A stretch of DNA of 64,000 nucleotides from Tsuneonella dongtanensis. Lineage in GTDB: Bacteria; Pseudomonadota; Alphaproteobacteria; Sphingomonadales; Sphingomonadaceae. Position numbers and translations under genes: made by a program. The notes beneath the pieces are model-generated. The model searched no databases, was not told the DNA's origin, and saw only the letters and a program-made list of their open reading frames with translations. Within the stretch, counting starts at the first letter, position 1. Each line of letters starts with the position of its first letter. Below, piece after piece: positions 1-9,735 of the stretch. The stretch spans positions 744,001 to 808,000 of the forward strand of contig NZ_CP016591.1 in assembly GCF_001698205.1 (NCBI RefSeq). The letters are read 5' to 3'.

Positions 1-12
1 AGCCGGAACCGC

Positions 13-2772
13 TTGAACCAGCAACGCATCCCCCACCAGCGCGAGGTCATCGATCGCCGCGCGCTCGCCGATGACATCGCCGGGCTGGTCGCCGCGAAGG
101 GCGCCGGAGCTCGGCCCGAGATCGTCGCCGCGCTCAAGGCTGCGCTCGAGGCGGGCCGCGCCGAACTCGACCGACGGCTCGAGGAAAAGCCGAGCGCTGG
201 GCACGAGATCACCGGCGGGCACTCGTTCCTGATCGACCAGATCGTCCGCACGATCCACGACCACGTGATCGCCGACGTCTATCCGGCGATCAACCGGTCG
301 ACCGCCGAACGGCTGACGCTGGTCGCGGTCGGCGGCTACGGCCGCGCCGAGATGGCGCCGCATTCGGACGTCGACATCGCCTTCATCCACCCGACCCGGC
401 AGGCCCAGTGGTGCGAGCAGGTGATCGAGGCGATGCTCTATTATCTCTGGGACCTCGGCCTGAAGGTCGGCCATTCGAGCCGTTCGGTCGACGACACGAT
501 CCGCATGGCCAAGTCAGACCTTACGATCCGGACCGCCCTGCTCGAGGGGCGCTACATCTGGGGCGACCAGGACCTTTACGACGAGGTCAGCCGCCGTTTC
601 GCCGACGAGGTGGTCAAGGGCACCGAGAAGCAATTCGTCACCGACAAGCTGGAAGAGCGCAACGCGCGGCACAAGCGCATGGGCGACAGCCGCTACGTGG
701 TCGAGCCCAACGTGAAGGACGGCAAGGGGGGGCTGCGCGACCTTCAGACGCTCTACTGGATCGGGAAATACATCCACAAGGTGCGGGTTGCCGCGGACCT
801 CGTCGAGGTCGGGCTGTTCACCGCGGCCGAGTACCGCAGCTTCCGCCGCGCCGAGGGCTTCATGCTGGCGGTGCGCTGCCACCTCCACACGATCACCGGC
901 CGGGCCGAGGACCGCCTGACGTTCGACCTCCAGCGCGCGGTCGCCGCGCGGATGAATTTCGCCGACCGGCCTGGCAAGAGCGCGGTCGAGCGCTTCATGC
1001 AGTTCTACTTTCTCCAGGCGAAGCGCGTCGGTGCGCTGACTGGAGTGTTCCTCGCCCACATCGACGAGCAGTTCGCCAGGTCGCGGGCGCGCAAGGGCTT
1101 GCTCGCCAGCTTCACCCCGCGTGCGCGCGAACTGAAGGGGTACCGGGTCTACGGGGGGCGCATAGCCGCGCCCGGCGACGACTGGTTCGCGAAGGACCCG
1201 GTGCGCCTGATCGAGGTGTTCCAGCTCGCCGAGGCGAACGGGCTGGAAGTGCACCCGGAGACGATGCGGCAGGCGTCGCGCGATTCCGGGCTCATCCGCG
1301 GGGCCGTGCGCGACGATCCGCGCGCCAACGCCCTGTTCCTCGACCTTCTCGCGGGCCGCAACGATCCCGAGACGGTGCTGCGCTGGATGAACGAGGCGGG
1401 GGTCTTCGGCCGCTTCGTGCCCGACTTCGGGCGGGTCAACGCCCAGATGCAGTTCGACATGTACCACCACTACACGGTCGACGAGCACACGATCCGCGCG
1501 ATCGGCCTCCTGAGCCGGATCGAGAAGGGCGAACTGACCGCCGACCATCCCCGGTCCGCGCGGCTGATCCACGAGGTTGCGAGCCGGCGCGTCGCCTATG
1601 TCGCGGCGCTGCTCCACGACATCGCCAAGGGTCGCGGCGGCGATCACTCAGTGCTCGGCGGCGACGTGGCGGAGGAGCTGTGCCCGCGCTTCGGTCTTGA
1701 CGAGGGCGAGACGGCGCTCGTCGCGTGGCTCGTGCGCCAGCACCTGCTCATGAGCCGCACCGCCTTCAAGCGCGATTTGACCGACCCCAAGACGATCGAG
1801 GATTTCGTGTCCGAGGTCCAGGGCCTCGAGCGGCTGCGGCACCTGATGATCCTGACGGCGATCGACATCCGCGCGGTCGGTCCGGGGACGTGGAACTCGT
1901 GGAAGGGCCAGCTTCTCGGCGAGCTCTACGATTCCGCCGAGGAACGCCTGCGTCTCGGCCACATGAGCCACGGCCGCAAGGAACGGGTGGCGGCCAAGAA
2001 GGAGGCCGTGCGCGAGAAGCTGGGCGACAAGGCAGGGCTGCTCAAGTTGTACGGCGACCGGTTCGACGACAGTTACTGGATCGCCGAAGCCGAGGACATC
2101 GCCGCGCTCAACCTGGTGCATTATGGCCTGAGCCACGAGGAACAAGGCAACCTATCGGTCCACTGCGAGGTCTATCCATCGCGCGGGGCGACCCTGGTGA
2201 CGGTGATCGCCGCGGACCACCCCGGCCTGTTCTATCGCATCGCCGGGGGCATCCACCTTGCGGGCGGCAACATCATCGATGCGCGGATTCACACCACGCG
2301 AACCGGGTGGGCGGTCGACAACTTCCTCGTGCAGGACCCGCACGGCCGGCCTTTTGCCGAAGCCGCGCAGCTCGAACGGCTGAAGGCATCGATCGCCGAT
2401 GCGCTCGCCAACCGGACGGCCTTGGTGCCGCAACTGGCGAAGCGCCCGCTGCCCCACAGCCGGGCGAAGGCGTTCGACGTGCGGCCGGTCGTCTCGTTCG
2501 ACAACCAGGCCTCGGGCCGCTTCACGGTGATCGAGGTCAACGCCCGCGACCGGGCCGCGCTGCTCAACCGGCTGGCCCGGGCGCTGTTCGAAAACCGGCT
2601 GGTGGTCCACTCGGCGCACATCACCAACTACGGCGAGCGCGCTGCGGATACGTTCTACGTGACCGACCTGACCGGGGGCAAGGTGACCGGTTCGGCCCGG
2701 CTCAAGGCAATCGAGTTGGCCCTGCTCGCCGCGGCGAGCGACGAGCGCCAGGCCGAACTCGAAAACGCCTGA
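13..2772 (+). CDS. glnD: Bifunctional [PII] uridylyltransferase / uridylyl-removing enzyme GlnD
   Basis: GlnD senses glutamine and adds or removes UMP on PII proteins, so it controls nitrogen assimilation. The 919-residue reading has the family order: a nucleotidyltransferase domain with GGYGRAEMAPHSDVDIAF at about residues 107-124 (the paired aspartates bind metal), a PII-UTase linker domain, an HD hydrolase domain with HDIAKGRGGDHS near residue 537, and two C-terminal ACT domains (about 715-800 and 825-905). Length matches the usual 900-940 residues. The first start seen is a TTG at base 13 with no clear ribosome site. The frame is open to the left edge, so the true start could lie just outside the window. 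The stop abuts the next gene on the opposite strand. Confidence 0.96.
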   Translation: MNQQRIPHQREVIDRRALADDIAGLVAAKGAGARPEIVAALKAALEAGRAELDRRLEEKPSAGHEITGGHSFLIDQIVRTIHDHVIADVYPAINRSTAERLTLVAVGGYGRAEMAPHSDVDIAFIHPTRQAQWCEQVIEAMLYYLWDLGLKVGHSSRSVDDTIRMAKSDLTIRTALLEGRYIWGDQDLYDEVSRRFADEVVKGTEKQFVTDKLEERNARHKRMGDSRYVVEPNVKDGKGGLRDLQTLYWIGKYIHKVRVAADLVEVGLFTAAEYRSFRRAEGFMLAVRCHLHTITGRAEDRLTFDLQRAVAARMNFADRPGKSAVERFMQFYFLQAKRVGALTGVFLAHIDEQFARSRARKGLLASFTPRARELKGYRVYGGRIAAPGDDWFAKDPVRLIEVFQLAEANGLEVHPETMRQASRDSGLIRGAVRDDPRANALFLDLLAGRNDPETVLRWMNEAGVFGRFVPDFGRVNAQMQFDMYHHYTVDEHTIRAIGLLSRIEKGELTADHPRSARLIHEVASRRVAYVAALLHDIAKGRGGDHSVLGGDVAEELCPRFGLDEGETALVAWLVRQHLLMSRTAFKRDLTDPKTIEDFVSEVQGLERLRHLMILTAIDIRAVGPGTWNSWKGQLLGELYDSAEERLRLGHMSHGRKERVAAKKEAVREKLGDKAGLLKLYGDRFDDSYWIAEAEDIAALNLVHYGLSHEEQGNLSVHCEVYPSRGATLVTVIAADHPGLFYRIAGGIHLAGGNIIDARIHTTRTGWAVDNFLVQDPHGRPFAEAAQLERLKASIADALANRTALVPQLAKRPLPHSRAKAFDVRPVVSFDNQASGRFTVIEVNARDRAALLNRLARALFENRLVVHSAHITNYGERAADTFYVTDLTGGKVTGSARLKAIELALLAAASDERQAELENA

Positions 2773-3111
2773 TCAGCGCGAGCTGGCGACCCGCACCGTG
2801 CGGGCGTCGCCAAAGGACTCGCGGCCCCTGGCGATATCTGCTTCGGTCTCTTTCGCGGCAGCGTCCGCGTCGAGCCCGCGCGCAACCCGCAGACGCACGC
2901 CGCTTTCACGATAGGCGGTTTCCTGGACCAGGCACTTGCCGTCCAGCGACCCCGTGTACTCGTTTCCGGTGGCGGTGGCCGCAAGGCACGCGGTGAAGCT
3001 GCGCGCGGCGCGGGCGAAGGAGCGCTCGGCATCTGCACCGTCCTGCGCGAAGGCAGGCGCGGCAATAGCGAGCGCGGCGGTTGCGACACCGAAAAGGGCA
3101 AAGCGAGACAT
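2773..3111 (-). CDS. Small exported protein of unknown function
   Basis: A 112-residue protein I do not recognise. Residues 1-22 form a clear signal peptide (MSRF, a hydrophobic Ala/Val/Leu stretch, then APAFAQ), so it should be periplasmic. The mature part is Ala/Arg/Glu rich with two cysteines, at about positions 41 and 59, that could form a disulfide. The start at 3111 is chosen over an in-frame ATG 13 codons upstream because AGGAG lies at the right distance before it and because it opens directly into the signal peptide. It converges on glnD with no gap. Confidence 0.7.
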   Translation of the reverse strand: MSRFALFGVATAALAIAAPAFAQDGADAERSFARAARSFTACLAATATGNEYTGSLDGKCLVQETAYRESGVRLRVARGLDADAAAKETEADIARGRESFGDARTVRVASSR

Positions 3112-3177
3112 CGCGGACTCCTGTTCTGGAGCCACGACCCTATCGTTCACAGGTTAAAGCCCGGCAGGGAGATTTGC

Positions 3178-3849
3178 CTAACGCGGAGGCGCCGCGCGTT
3201 CACCAAACAGGGCGCTGCCGACACGAACGTGGGTTGCGCCGAGCATGATTGCCGTCTCGAAATCGCTGCTCATGCCCATGCTGAGGCTTCCAAGGCCGTT
3301 GTCCCGCGCGAGCTTGTCGAGGAAAGCGAAGAATGGCGCGGGCTCGAGATCGGCCGGGGGCACGCACATCAGGCCGATCAGCGGGATGCTCGCGTCGCGC
3401 GCCTGGGCGAGCAACGCGGGGAGATCGGCGACCGGACAGCCGCCCTTCTGCGGCTCCTCGCCGACATCGACCTGGACGAAGCACGGGATTTGCCGCCCGA
3501 TCTTGTCGAACGCCTTGGCGAGCGCGGTGACGAGGCTGGGGCGGTCGAGCGAGTGGATGCAGTCGAACAGCCGTGCGGCGTCCTCCGCCTTGTTCGACTG
3601 GAGTTGCCCGACGAGGTGGAGCTCGACGCCTTCGTAGCGCTCGCGCAGGTCGGGCCATTTGGCCGCGGCCTCCTGCACCCGGTTCTCGCCGAACACCCGG
3701 TGGCCGGCGTCGAGCAAGGGGGCGATGGCCTCGGGGCCGTGGGTCTTGCTGATGGCGATCAGCGATACTTCGGCGGGCTCGCGCCGCGCGATCTTGCAGG
3801 CGCGGGCGATACGATCGTGGATTTCGGTCAGGGCTAACGCTGCATTCAT
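3178..3849 (-). CDS. yggS: YggS/PLPHP family pyridoxal phosphate homeostasis protein
   Basis: This family binds pyridoxal 5'-phosphate without known catalysis and buffers cellular PLP and amino/keto-acid pools. The 223-residue protein has a single alanine-racemase-like TIM barrel. The PLP lysine is in LIAISKTHG near residue 35. FGENRVQEA, LHLVGQLQSNK and the C-terminal LSMGMSSDFETAI, which holds the phosphate-binding residues, are all present. Length is typical. It is transcribed away from the thiE-like gene, with only 25 bases between the two starts, so their promoters must overlap. Confidence 0.93.
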   Translation of the reverse strand: MNAALALTEIHDRIARACKIARREPAEVSLIAISKTHGPEAIAPLLDAGHRVFGENRVQEAAAKWPDLRERYEGVELHLVGQLQSNKAEDAARLFDCIHSLDRPSLVTALAKAFDKIGRQIPCFVQVDVGEEPQKGGCPVADLPALLAQARDASIPLIGLMCVPPADLEPAPFFAFLDKLARDNGLGSLSMGMSSDFETAIMLGATHVRVGSALFGERAAPPR

Positions 3850-3874
3850 CTCGGGGGTGCGCTATAGCGGGGTC

Positions 3875-4423
3875 ATGGGACAGCGCCAGCCACTCCCCGA
3901 TCTTTGGCTCCTTTCGGACGCTCGCAACGACGAATTGCTGCCGCGCGCATTGCGCGGCCTGCCGCGCGGCTCGGCGTTCGTCTATCGCCACTACCACCTC
4001 GACCCCCGAGCGCGGCGCGCGCGCTGGGACGAACTTCTGCCGCTCGTGCGCGAGGGCGGCCACCTGGCGGTCCTGTCCGGGAGCGACGACGAAGCGGTGC
4101 TTTGGGGCGCCAATGGTTCGTATGGCCCGCCCGAGGCGGTGGGTGATGCGCCCCAGCTGCTCCGCGTTGCCGCGGTCCACGACGGGCACGAGATCGCGCA
4201 CGCCAACGCCGCCGGGGCCGACGCCGCGATGCTCTCGCCGGTGTTCGAGACGCGGACCCACCCCAATGCCGTGCCGCTCGGCCCGGAAAAGTTCCACGCG
4301 CTCGCCGCGCTCGCCGAGATGCCGGTGATCGCGCTGGGGGGTATGACCTTCGAGCGGGCGAAGGAACTGGGCTGGATGCGCTGGGCTGCGATCGACGGTC
4401 TGGCACTGAAACAGGATTCCTAG
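3875..4423 (+). CDS. Short ThiE-like thiamine phosphate synthase family protein
   Basis: A 182-residue TIM-barrel protein that resembles thiamine phosphate synthase, which joins the thiazole and pyrimidine parts of thiamine. Visible features are LWLLSDARND at the start, the phosphate-site segment GADAAMLSPVFETRTHP and the late PVIALGGMTFERA strand. It is shorter than classical ThiE (about 210 residues) and the N-terminal pyrimidine-binding part is reduced, so thiamine synthesis itself is not assured; a TenI-like role is possible. The ATG at 3875 is the first start after the divergent yggS. The next gene, ftsK, is 68 bases away. Confidence 0.7.
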   Translation: MGQRQPLPDLWLLSDARNDELLPRALRGLPRGSAFVYRHYHLDPRARRARWDELLPLVREGGHLAVLSGSDDEAVLWGANGSYGPPEAVGDAPQLLRVAAVHDGHEIAHANAAGADAAMLSPVFETRTHPNAVPLGPEKFHALAALAEMPVIALGGMTFERAKELGWMRWAAIDGLALKQDS

Positions 4424-4432
4424 CCAGGATTC

Positions 4433-4462
4433 TTGACGCGGGAGTCCCGCGCCTGCGATAAA
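4433..4462 (+). promoter_or_regulatory. Possible ftsK promoter (TTGACG-N18-GATAAA)
   Basis: A -35-like TTGACG at 4433-4438 and a -10-like GATAAA at 4457-4462 are separated by 18 bases, about 30 bases before the ftsK ATG. The spacer contains the small inverted repeat CGGGA/TCCCG. This is a pattern match only. Confidence 0.4.
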
Positions 4463-4491
4463 GCGACCCTGACGGATCGAGGGGAGCAGCA

Positions 4492-6837
4492 ATGGCTACA
4501 CGCGCAATCGGACGCGCAGGCGCACGGGCGCCGGCGGCGGACTGGCGCGCGGCGTTTCGCCGGTCGCTGCGCCGCGCGCTCCAGGTCAGCGGTGCCGCCG
4601 GCCTCTTCGCCGCGATGCTGTTCCTTGGCCTTGCGCTTGCCAGCTATACCCAGACCGATCCCAGCGCATCGACCGCGGCGGCGGGTGATGACGTGCGCAA
4701 CTGGATGGGGCCAACGGGCGCCTGGGTCGCCGAGCGGGTCTATTTCCTGTTCGGCGTGACCGGCATTCTCCTGCTGCCGCTGCTGTATGTCTCCGCGCGC
4801 AAGCTGTGGCGCGACGTGGAGGAAGACGACCGCGACGAACGCACGCGCTGGTGGCGTCCACTGGGATTGCTGCTGTTCTCAATGGCGTTGATCGGGACGG
4901 TCCTGTCGCTGACATTCGATCGCCCGGGCGGCTCGCTGCCCGCATCGATGGGCGGGATATCGGGCCTGCTGGGTGCGGGCGCGATCGAGGCGGTCGCCGG
5001 GCGGCTGGGTGAAAGTGCCAGCGGCTGGGTGATCCTCGGGCTCGCGCTTGCCGCGCTCGCGGGCGGCGTGGCCGGGGTGACCAAGGTATTCGCGCTCGAC
5101 TGGGTCCAACTGCTTACCTTGCCGCGCTTCCTCAAGCGCGCACCCGCGCTTCCCGACATCGACCTGCCGTTCGTGCCGAAGCCAGCGCGCAGGAGCCGGC
5201 AGGCCGAGCCCGAGGAGCCGCCGCAGTTCGCGGAGCGCCGCGCGCCCGAAATCGCCGATCCCGCAGCTGCGCCGCGCGCTGCAAAGCCCGTGGGCAAGAA
5301 GGCGCAGAAGGATCTTTTTGCCAACTACCAGCTGCCGAGCCTCGACCTGCTCGAGGAGCCGCCGGTCCATGCCGCGCCCAAGCTCGACAAGCTGGCGCTC
5401 GAACGCAACGCCCGCCTGCTCGAGACCGTGCTCGACGATTTCAACGTGAAGGGCGAGATCACCGCGGTGCGTACCGGCCCGGTGGTGACGATGTACGAGC
5501 TCGAACCCGCGCCGGGCATCAAGGCGAGCCGCGTGATCGGCCTTGCCGAAGACATCGCCCGCAACATGAGCGCGATCAGCGCACGCGTGTCGTCGATTCC
5601 CGGCAAGACCGTGATGGGCATCGAGCTGCCCAACGCCGACCGGCAGATGGTGGCTCTGAAGGAACTGGCCGCCTGCGACGCCTTTGTGAACGCGCGCGGC
5701 AGCCTGCCGATCATCCTCGGCAAGGACATCGCCGGCGAGCCGATCGTGGCAGACCTTGCCGCGATGCCGCACCTTCTGGTCGCGGGCACCACCGGTTCGG
5801 GCAAGTCGGTCGGATTGAACTGCATCCTGCTCTCGCTGCTCTACAAGTTCACGCCCGACGAGTGCCGCCTGATCCTGATCGATCCCAAGGTGCTGGAGCT
5901 CAAGAGCTACGACGACATCCCGCACCTGCTTTCGCCGGTGGTGACCGAGCCGTCAAAGTCGGTCCGCGCCCTCAAGTGGGCGGTCGAGGAAATGGAACGC
6001 CGCTATCGCCAGATGTCGAGCATCGGCGCGCGCAACATCGCCGGCTTCAACGAGCGGGTGCGCACCGCCGCCGCCAAGGGCAAGCCGCTCGGCCGCAGGG
6101 TCCAGACCGGGTTCGATCCCGACACGGGCGAGGAGATCTTCGAGGAAGAGCAGCTCGATTACGCGCCGCTGCCGCAGATCGTGCTGATCGTCGACGAGCT
6201 GGCGGACCTCATGGTCACCGTCGGCAAGGAGATCGAGGTGCTGATCCAGCGCCTTTCGCAGAAGAGCCGCGCGGCGGGCATCCACCTGATCATGGCGACC
6301 CAGCGCCCCTCGGTCGACGTCATCACCGGCGTCATCAAGGCCAACCTGCCCACCCGCATCAGCTTCAACGTGACGAGCCGGATCGACAGCCGCACGATCC
6401 TCGGCGAACAGGGCGCCGAACAGCTGCTGGGCAAGGGCGACATGCTCTACAAGCCGAGCACGGGCGCTCTGGTGCGGGTCCACGGTCCGTTCGTGTCCGA
6501 CGAGGAAGTCGAGGCCATCGCCGAGCACTGGCGCGGGCAGGGCAAGCCCGACTACGTCGACGCCGTCACCGAGGAGCCCGAGGAAGGTTTTGGCTTCAGC
6601 TTCGACGACGAACTCACCGCGTCCGACAATCCCGAAGAGCGCAAGTATCGCCAGGCTTGCCAGATCGTCTTCGAGCACCAGAAGGCGTCCGGCTCATGGC
6701 TCCAGCGTCAGATGGGCGTGGGCTACAACACCGCGGCGAAATGGATCGAGAAGATGGAGGAAGACGGCCTCGTCGGCCCCGCCAACCACGTCGGCCGGCG
6801 CGACATCTATCGCGACAAGGACGGCAATCCCCTGTGA
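4492..6837 (+). CDS. ftsK: DNA translocase FtsK
   Basis: Septal DNA pump that clears and unlinks chromosome termini during division. The 781 residues begin with a basic cytoplasmic segment, then four predicted membrane helices (about 32-55, 80-103, 125-145 and 175-200), a short Pro/Ala-rich linker, and the alpha/beta motor. Walker A is GTTGSGKS near residue 431 and Walker B is LIVDELADLM near 564. The C-terminal gamma winged-helix that reads KOPS sites is present (TAAKWIEKMEEDGLVGPAN). The linker is much shorter than in E. coli, as usual in alphaproteobacteria. A good ribosome site (GAGGGGAG) precedes the ATG. Confidence 0.97.
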   Translation: MATRAIGRAGARAPAADWRAAFRRSLRRALQVSGAAGLFAAMLFLGLALASYTQTDPSASTAAAGDDVRNWMGPTGAWVAERVYFLFGVTGILLLPLLYVSARKLWRDVEEDDRDERTRWWRPLGLLLFSMALIGTVLSLTFDRPGGSLPASMGGISGLLGAGAIEAVAGRLGESASGWVILGLALAALAGGVAGVTKVFALDWVQLLTLPRFLKRAPALPDIDLPFVPKPARRSRQAEPEEPPQFAERRAPEIADPAAAPRAAKPVGKKAQKDLFANYQLPSLDLLEEPPVHAAPKLDKLALERNARLLETVLDDFNVKGEITAVRTGPVVTMYELEPAPGIKASRVIGLAEDIARNMSAISARVSSIPGKTVMGIELPNADRQMVALKELAACDAFVNARGSLPIILGKDIAGEPIVADLAAMPHLLVAGTTGSGKSVGLNCILLSLLYKFTPDECRLILIDPKVLELKSYDDIPHLLSPVVTEPSKSVRALKWAVEEMERRYRQMSSIGARNIAGFNERVRTAAAKGKPLGRRVQTGFDPDTGEEIFEEEQLDYAPLPQIVLIVDELADLMVTVGKEIEVLIQRLSQKSRAAGIHLIMATQRPSVDVITGVIKANLPTRISFNVTSRIDSRTILGEQGAEQLLGKGDMLYKPSTGALVRVHGPFVSDEEVEAIAEHWRGQGKPDYVDAVTEEPEEGFGFSFDDELTASDNPEERKYRQACQIVFEHQKASGSWLQRQMGVGYNTAAKWIEKMEEDGLVGPANHVGRRDIYRDKDGNPL

Positions 6838-6850
6838 AGTCGGGTGCGGA

Positions 6851-6870
6851 TGTGTTGCAAGGGCAACACA
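6851..6870 (+). terminator. Short hairpin 3' of ftsK
   Basis: A perfect 8-bp stem TGTGTTGC/GCAACACA with the 4-base loop AAGG starts 13 bases after the ftsK stop and is followed by TATGTTTATT. It is a weak intrinsic terminator at best, because the stem is short and the T tract is interrupted. It could also be a regulatory palindrome for the TonB receptor that starts 94 bases downstream. Confidence 0.4.
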
Positions 6871-6963
6871 TATGTTTATTCGGTTGGGCGTCCCTATTGC
6901 AATCTTGCGCCATTGCTATGGATTTGAGTAACTTCTCTGTCCTGGACTAGGGAGGTTCACTAC

Positions 6964-9651
6964 ATGATTGCTCGACGTCACCGGCTGCTCGCCGGAACCG
7001 CCGCCATATTCGCCGCCGCTGCTTCACAACCCGTTTTCGCCCAGGACTCCGGCAGCACGCCCGAGGCCGACGAAGGCACTTCGATCGTCGTTATCGGCAC
7101 CCGCCGTACCGACCGCTCGGTGACCGACTCCCCCTCGCCGATCGACGTCATCGGCGCGACCGAACTGGGTCAGCAGCCAGCGGCCGACATGCTCGAGACG
7201 GTGCGTAACATCGTGCCTTCGTTCTTCGTGCCGCAGAACACGATCTCCGACGCGTCGACCTTCGTCCGCCCGCCGTCGCTGCGCGGCCTCGGTGCCGACC
7301 AGATCCTCGTGATGGTCAACGGCAAGCGCTACAACCGTGCCGCGCTGGTGCAGGTCTACTCCGGCGCCGACACCGCGCTGTCCTATGGCTCGCAGGGCGC
7401 CGATATCTCGAACATCCCGGCGATTTCGGTCAAGAACCTGCAGATCCTGCGCGACGGCGCGACCGCGCAATACGGTTCGGACGCTATCGGCGGCGTCATC
7501 AACTACCAGATCCGCGACGATGCCGGGTTCGAGCTCCAGGGTCTCTGGGGCGAGACTTACGAAGGCGACGGCGAGCGCATCCAGGTCGGCGCCTACGCCG
7601 GCTTCAACTTCGCCGATTCGGGTTTCCTGACCCTGTCGGGCGAATGGTACGATGCCGACGGTACGAGCCGCGGCCGCACCCGCCCGACCGCGGTCAACTT
7701 CGCGACCGTCAATCCGTCGCTCGCCAATACCATTCCCAACTTCACCGAAGGTCTGCCCGCGCAGATCTGGGGTTCTTCTCCCGGTGATGGCCTCAAGCTG
7801 TTCGGCAACGCCGGTATCGACCTCGCCGGTGATTCCGCGCAGCTCTACCTGACGGTCAACTACGCCGAGAGCACCGCCAACCAGAGCTTCAACTACCGTC
7901 CCTCGCTCAGCGCGAACGGCCTGGTCGTCAACGACGGCTCGGGTACCCCGGCGACGCGCAACAACGGCCGCAACGGATCGTTCAACACGATCTTCCTGAC
8001 GCCGTGCCCCGCCAACAACGCAACCTGCCCTGCAGGCGGCTTTGTGCAGGACAGCAACGTCTTCCTGTTCAGCTCGATCTACCCGGGCGGCTTTACGCCG
8101 CGCTTCATCGGCGATGTCGAGCAGCTATACGGCACGGCCGGCGTCAAGGGTGAACTCGGAGGCGGGCTGACCTACGATTTGTCGGCGACGATGGCGCGCA
8201 ACTCGCTCTCGCTGTCGATGACCGACTCGCTCAGTCCTTCGTTCGGTCCGCAGAGCCAGACCGAGTTCTTCTTCGGCGACCTCATCCAGCGCGAGCAGAC
8301 CTACAACCTCGACCTGACCTATCCGCTCGAGGTCGGTTTCGCGAGCCCGATCACGCTGTCGGGCGGCGCCGAGTACCGGCGCGAGGAATACGAAAAGACC
8401 GTCGGCGATACCCAGTCGTATGCCGCCGGCCCATTTGCCCGCCAGCCTCTCTACTCGCTGGTCTCGCCGGGCGTATACGCACCAGTCCTCAACACGCCCA
8501 CCTGCCCGCGGTTCGATTCGGCTCAACCGGCCACCAACCAGTGCGTAGCCAGCCAGTCGCCCGCCGCGAGCGGCTACGGCGGCGTGAGCCCGGCCTTCGC
8601 CGGTGCGAGCAGCCAGAACAGCTACGGCTTCTACGTCGGCGCCGAGGCGGACATCACCGAGGCGTTCACGATGGGCGTCGCGGGCCGCTACGAGGACTAC
8701 AGCACCTTCGGCAGCGCTTTCGTGTGGAAGGCCAATGCGCTCGCCGAGCTGAGCCCGGCGTTCTCCGTCCGCGCAACCGTGGGCACGGGCTTCCACGCGC
8801 CGTCGCCGGGTCAGAACAACACCCAGATCGTCACCACCAACTTCCGCAGCGGCAACGCGGTCCAGACCGGCACCTATCCGGTGTCGAGCTCGATCGCGCA
8901 GTTCTACGGTGCGGAATCGCTGCGTCCGGAGCGGTCGAACAACTATGGCGCGGGGTTCATCCTCAAGCCGTTCGACGCCTTCACGCTGACGGTCGACGGC
9001 TACATCATCGACGTGCGCAACCGCATCGGCATCTCGCAGACGTTCACCGTGACGGCTGCCGACCTCGCTGCGCTGCCCGCACTGTCGATCGTGGGCGTCG
9101 GGGGTGACGTGAACTACTTCACCAACGGCTTCAACACCTCGACCAAGGGCATCGACGCGGTGGCGAGCTACCGTACGAACCTGGCCGGCGGTTCGCTCAA
9201 CGCGACGCTCGCCTACGCCCTCAACAAGAGCAAGGTGACTGAGTTCAACCCGTCGGTGATCAGCGCGGCGCAGCGGTTCAACATCGCCAACCTGCCTCCC
9301 AAGCACCGCCTGAACGCCTCGGCGAACTGGCAGATGGGCGATTTCCAGCTCAACAGCCGGGTGAATTACTTCAGCTCGTGGGCCAACCAGCTCGAGTATC
9401 CGGGCCAGCGGTTCAGCGGGAAGGCGACCGTCGACCTCGACGCGAGCTACACCTTCATGGACCACTTCACGCTGACGGTGGGCGCGAACAACCTGTTCGA
9501 CACCTACCCCGACCGCATCGCGCCGACGACCACCAACCCGATCTACGCGCTGACCGACAGCCTTGCCGACGGCCAGGTCTACCCGCGCTCGGGCGGTCCG
9601 TTCGGTATCAACGGAGGCTTCTACTACGTGCGCCTGCGCGTGAAGTACTGA
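6964..9651 (+). CDS. TonB-dependent outer membrane receptor
   Basis: An 895-residue outer membrane transporter driven by TonB. It has a signal peptide (about 1-26, ending VFAQ), a plug domain with a TonB-box-like TSIVVIGTRR segment, the conserved plug motif LRGLGADQILVMVNGKR and RDGATAQYGSDAIGGVINY, then a 22-strand barrel ending in FYYVRLRVKY, the aromatic-terminated last strand typical of barrel proteins. Ribosome site AGGGAGG precedes the start. No neighbouring enzyme indicates the substrate. A strong hairpin terminator follows the gene. Confidence 0.93.
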   Translation: MIARRHRLLAGTAAIFAAAASQPVFAQDSGSTPEADEGTSIVVIGTRRTDRSVTDSPSPIDVIGATELGQQPAADMLETVRNIVPSFFVPQNTISDASTFVRPPSLRGLGADQILVMVNGKRYNRAALVQVYSGADTALSYGSQGADISNIPAISVKNLQILRDGATAQYGSDAIGGVINYQIRDDAGFELQGLWGETYEGDGERIQVGAYAGFNFADSGFLTLSGEWYDADGTSRGRTRPTAVNFATVNPSLANTIPNFTEGLPAQIWGSSPGDGLKLFGNAGIDLAGDSAQLYLTVNYAESTANQSFNYRPSLSANGLVVNDGSGTPATRNNGRNGSFNTIFLTPCPANNATCPAGGFVQDSNVFLFSSIYPGGFTPRFIGDVEQLYGTAGVKGELGGGLTYDLSATMARNSLSLSMTDSLSPSFGPQSQTEFFFGDLIQREQTYNLDLTYPLEVGFASPITLSGGAEYRREEYEKTVGDTQSYAAGPFARQPLYSLVSPGVYAPVLNTPTCPRFDSAQPATNQCVASQSPAASGYGGVSPAFAGASSQNSYGFYVGAEADITEAFTMGVAGRYEDYSTFGSAFVWKANALAELSPAFSVRATVGTGFHAPSPGQNNTQIVTTNFRSGNAVQTGTYPVSSSIAQFYGAESLRPERSNNYGAGFILKPFDAFTLTVDGYIIDVRNRIGISQTFTVTAADLAALPALSIVGVGGDVNYFTNGFNTSTKGIDAVASYRTNLAGGSLNATLAYALNKSKVTEFNPSVISAAQRFNIANLPPKHRLNASANWQMGDFQLNSRVNYFSSWANQLEYPGQRFSGKATVDLDASYTFMDHFTLTVGANNLFDTYPDRIAPTTTNPIYALTDSLADGQVYPRSGGPFGINGGFYYVRLRVKY

Positions 9652-9677
9652 GCCTTACGCGCCACGCGCAAAAGAAA

Positions 9678-9707
9678 GGGCCCCGCCGGAGCGATCCGGC
9701 GGGGCCC
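9678..9707. terminator. Bidirectional intrinsic terminator
   Basis: A perfect 13-bp stem (GGGCCCCGCCGGA with its complement) closes a GCGA loop. Read on the + strand it is followed by TCCTCTTT; read on the - strand it is followed by CTTTCTTTT. It sits between the convergent TonB receptor and pstS and can serve both. Confidence 0.88.
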
Positions 9708-9735
9708 TCCTCTTTGGGGCCGGGAGGCCGAAGGC

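Noticed and set aside
514-1647. A 377-codon open frame antisense to glnD
   Set aside because: High GC makes stop codons rare in antisense frames; it lies entirely within a well-supported gene and shows no family motifs.
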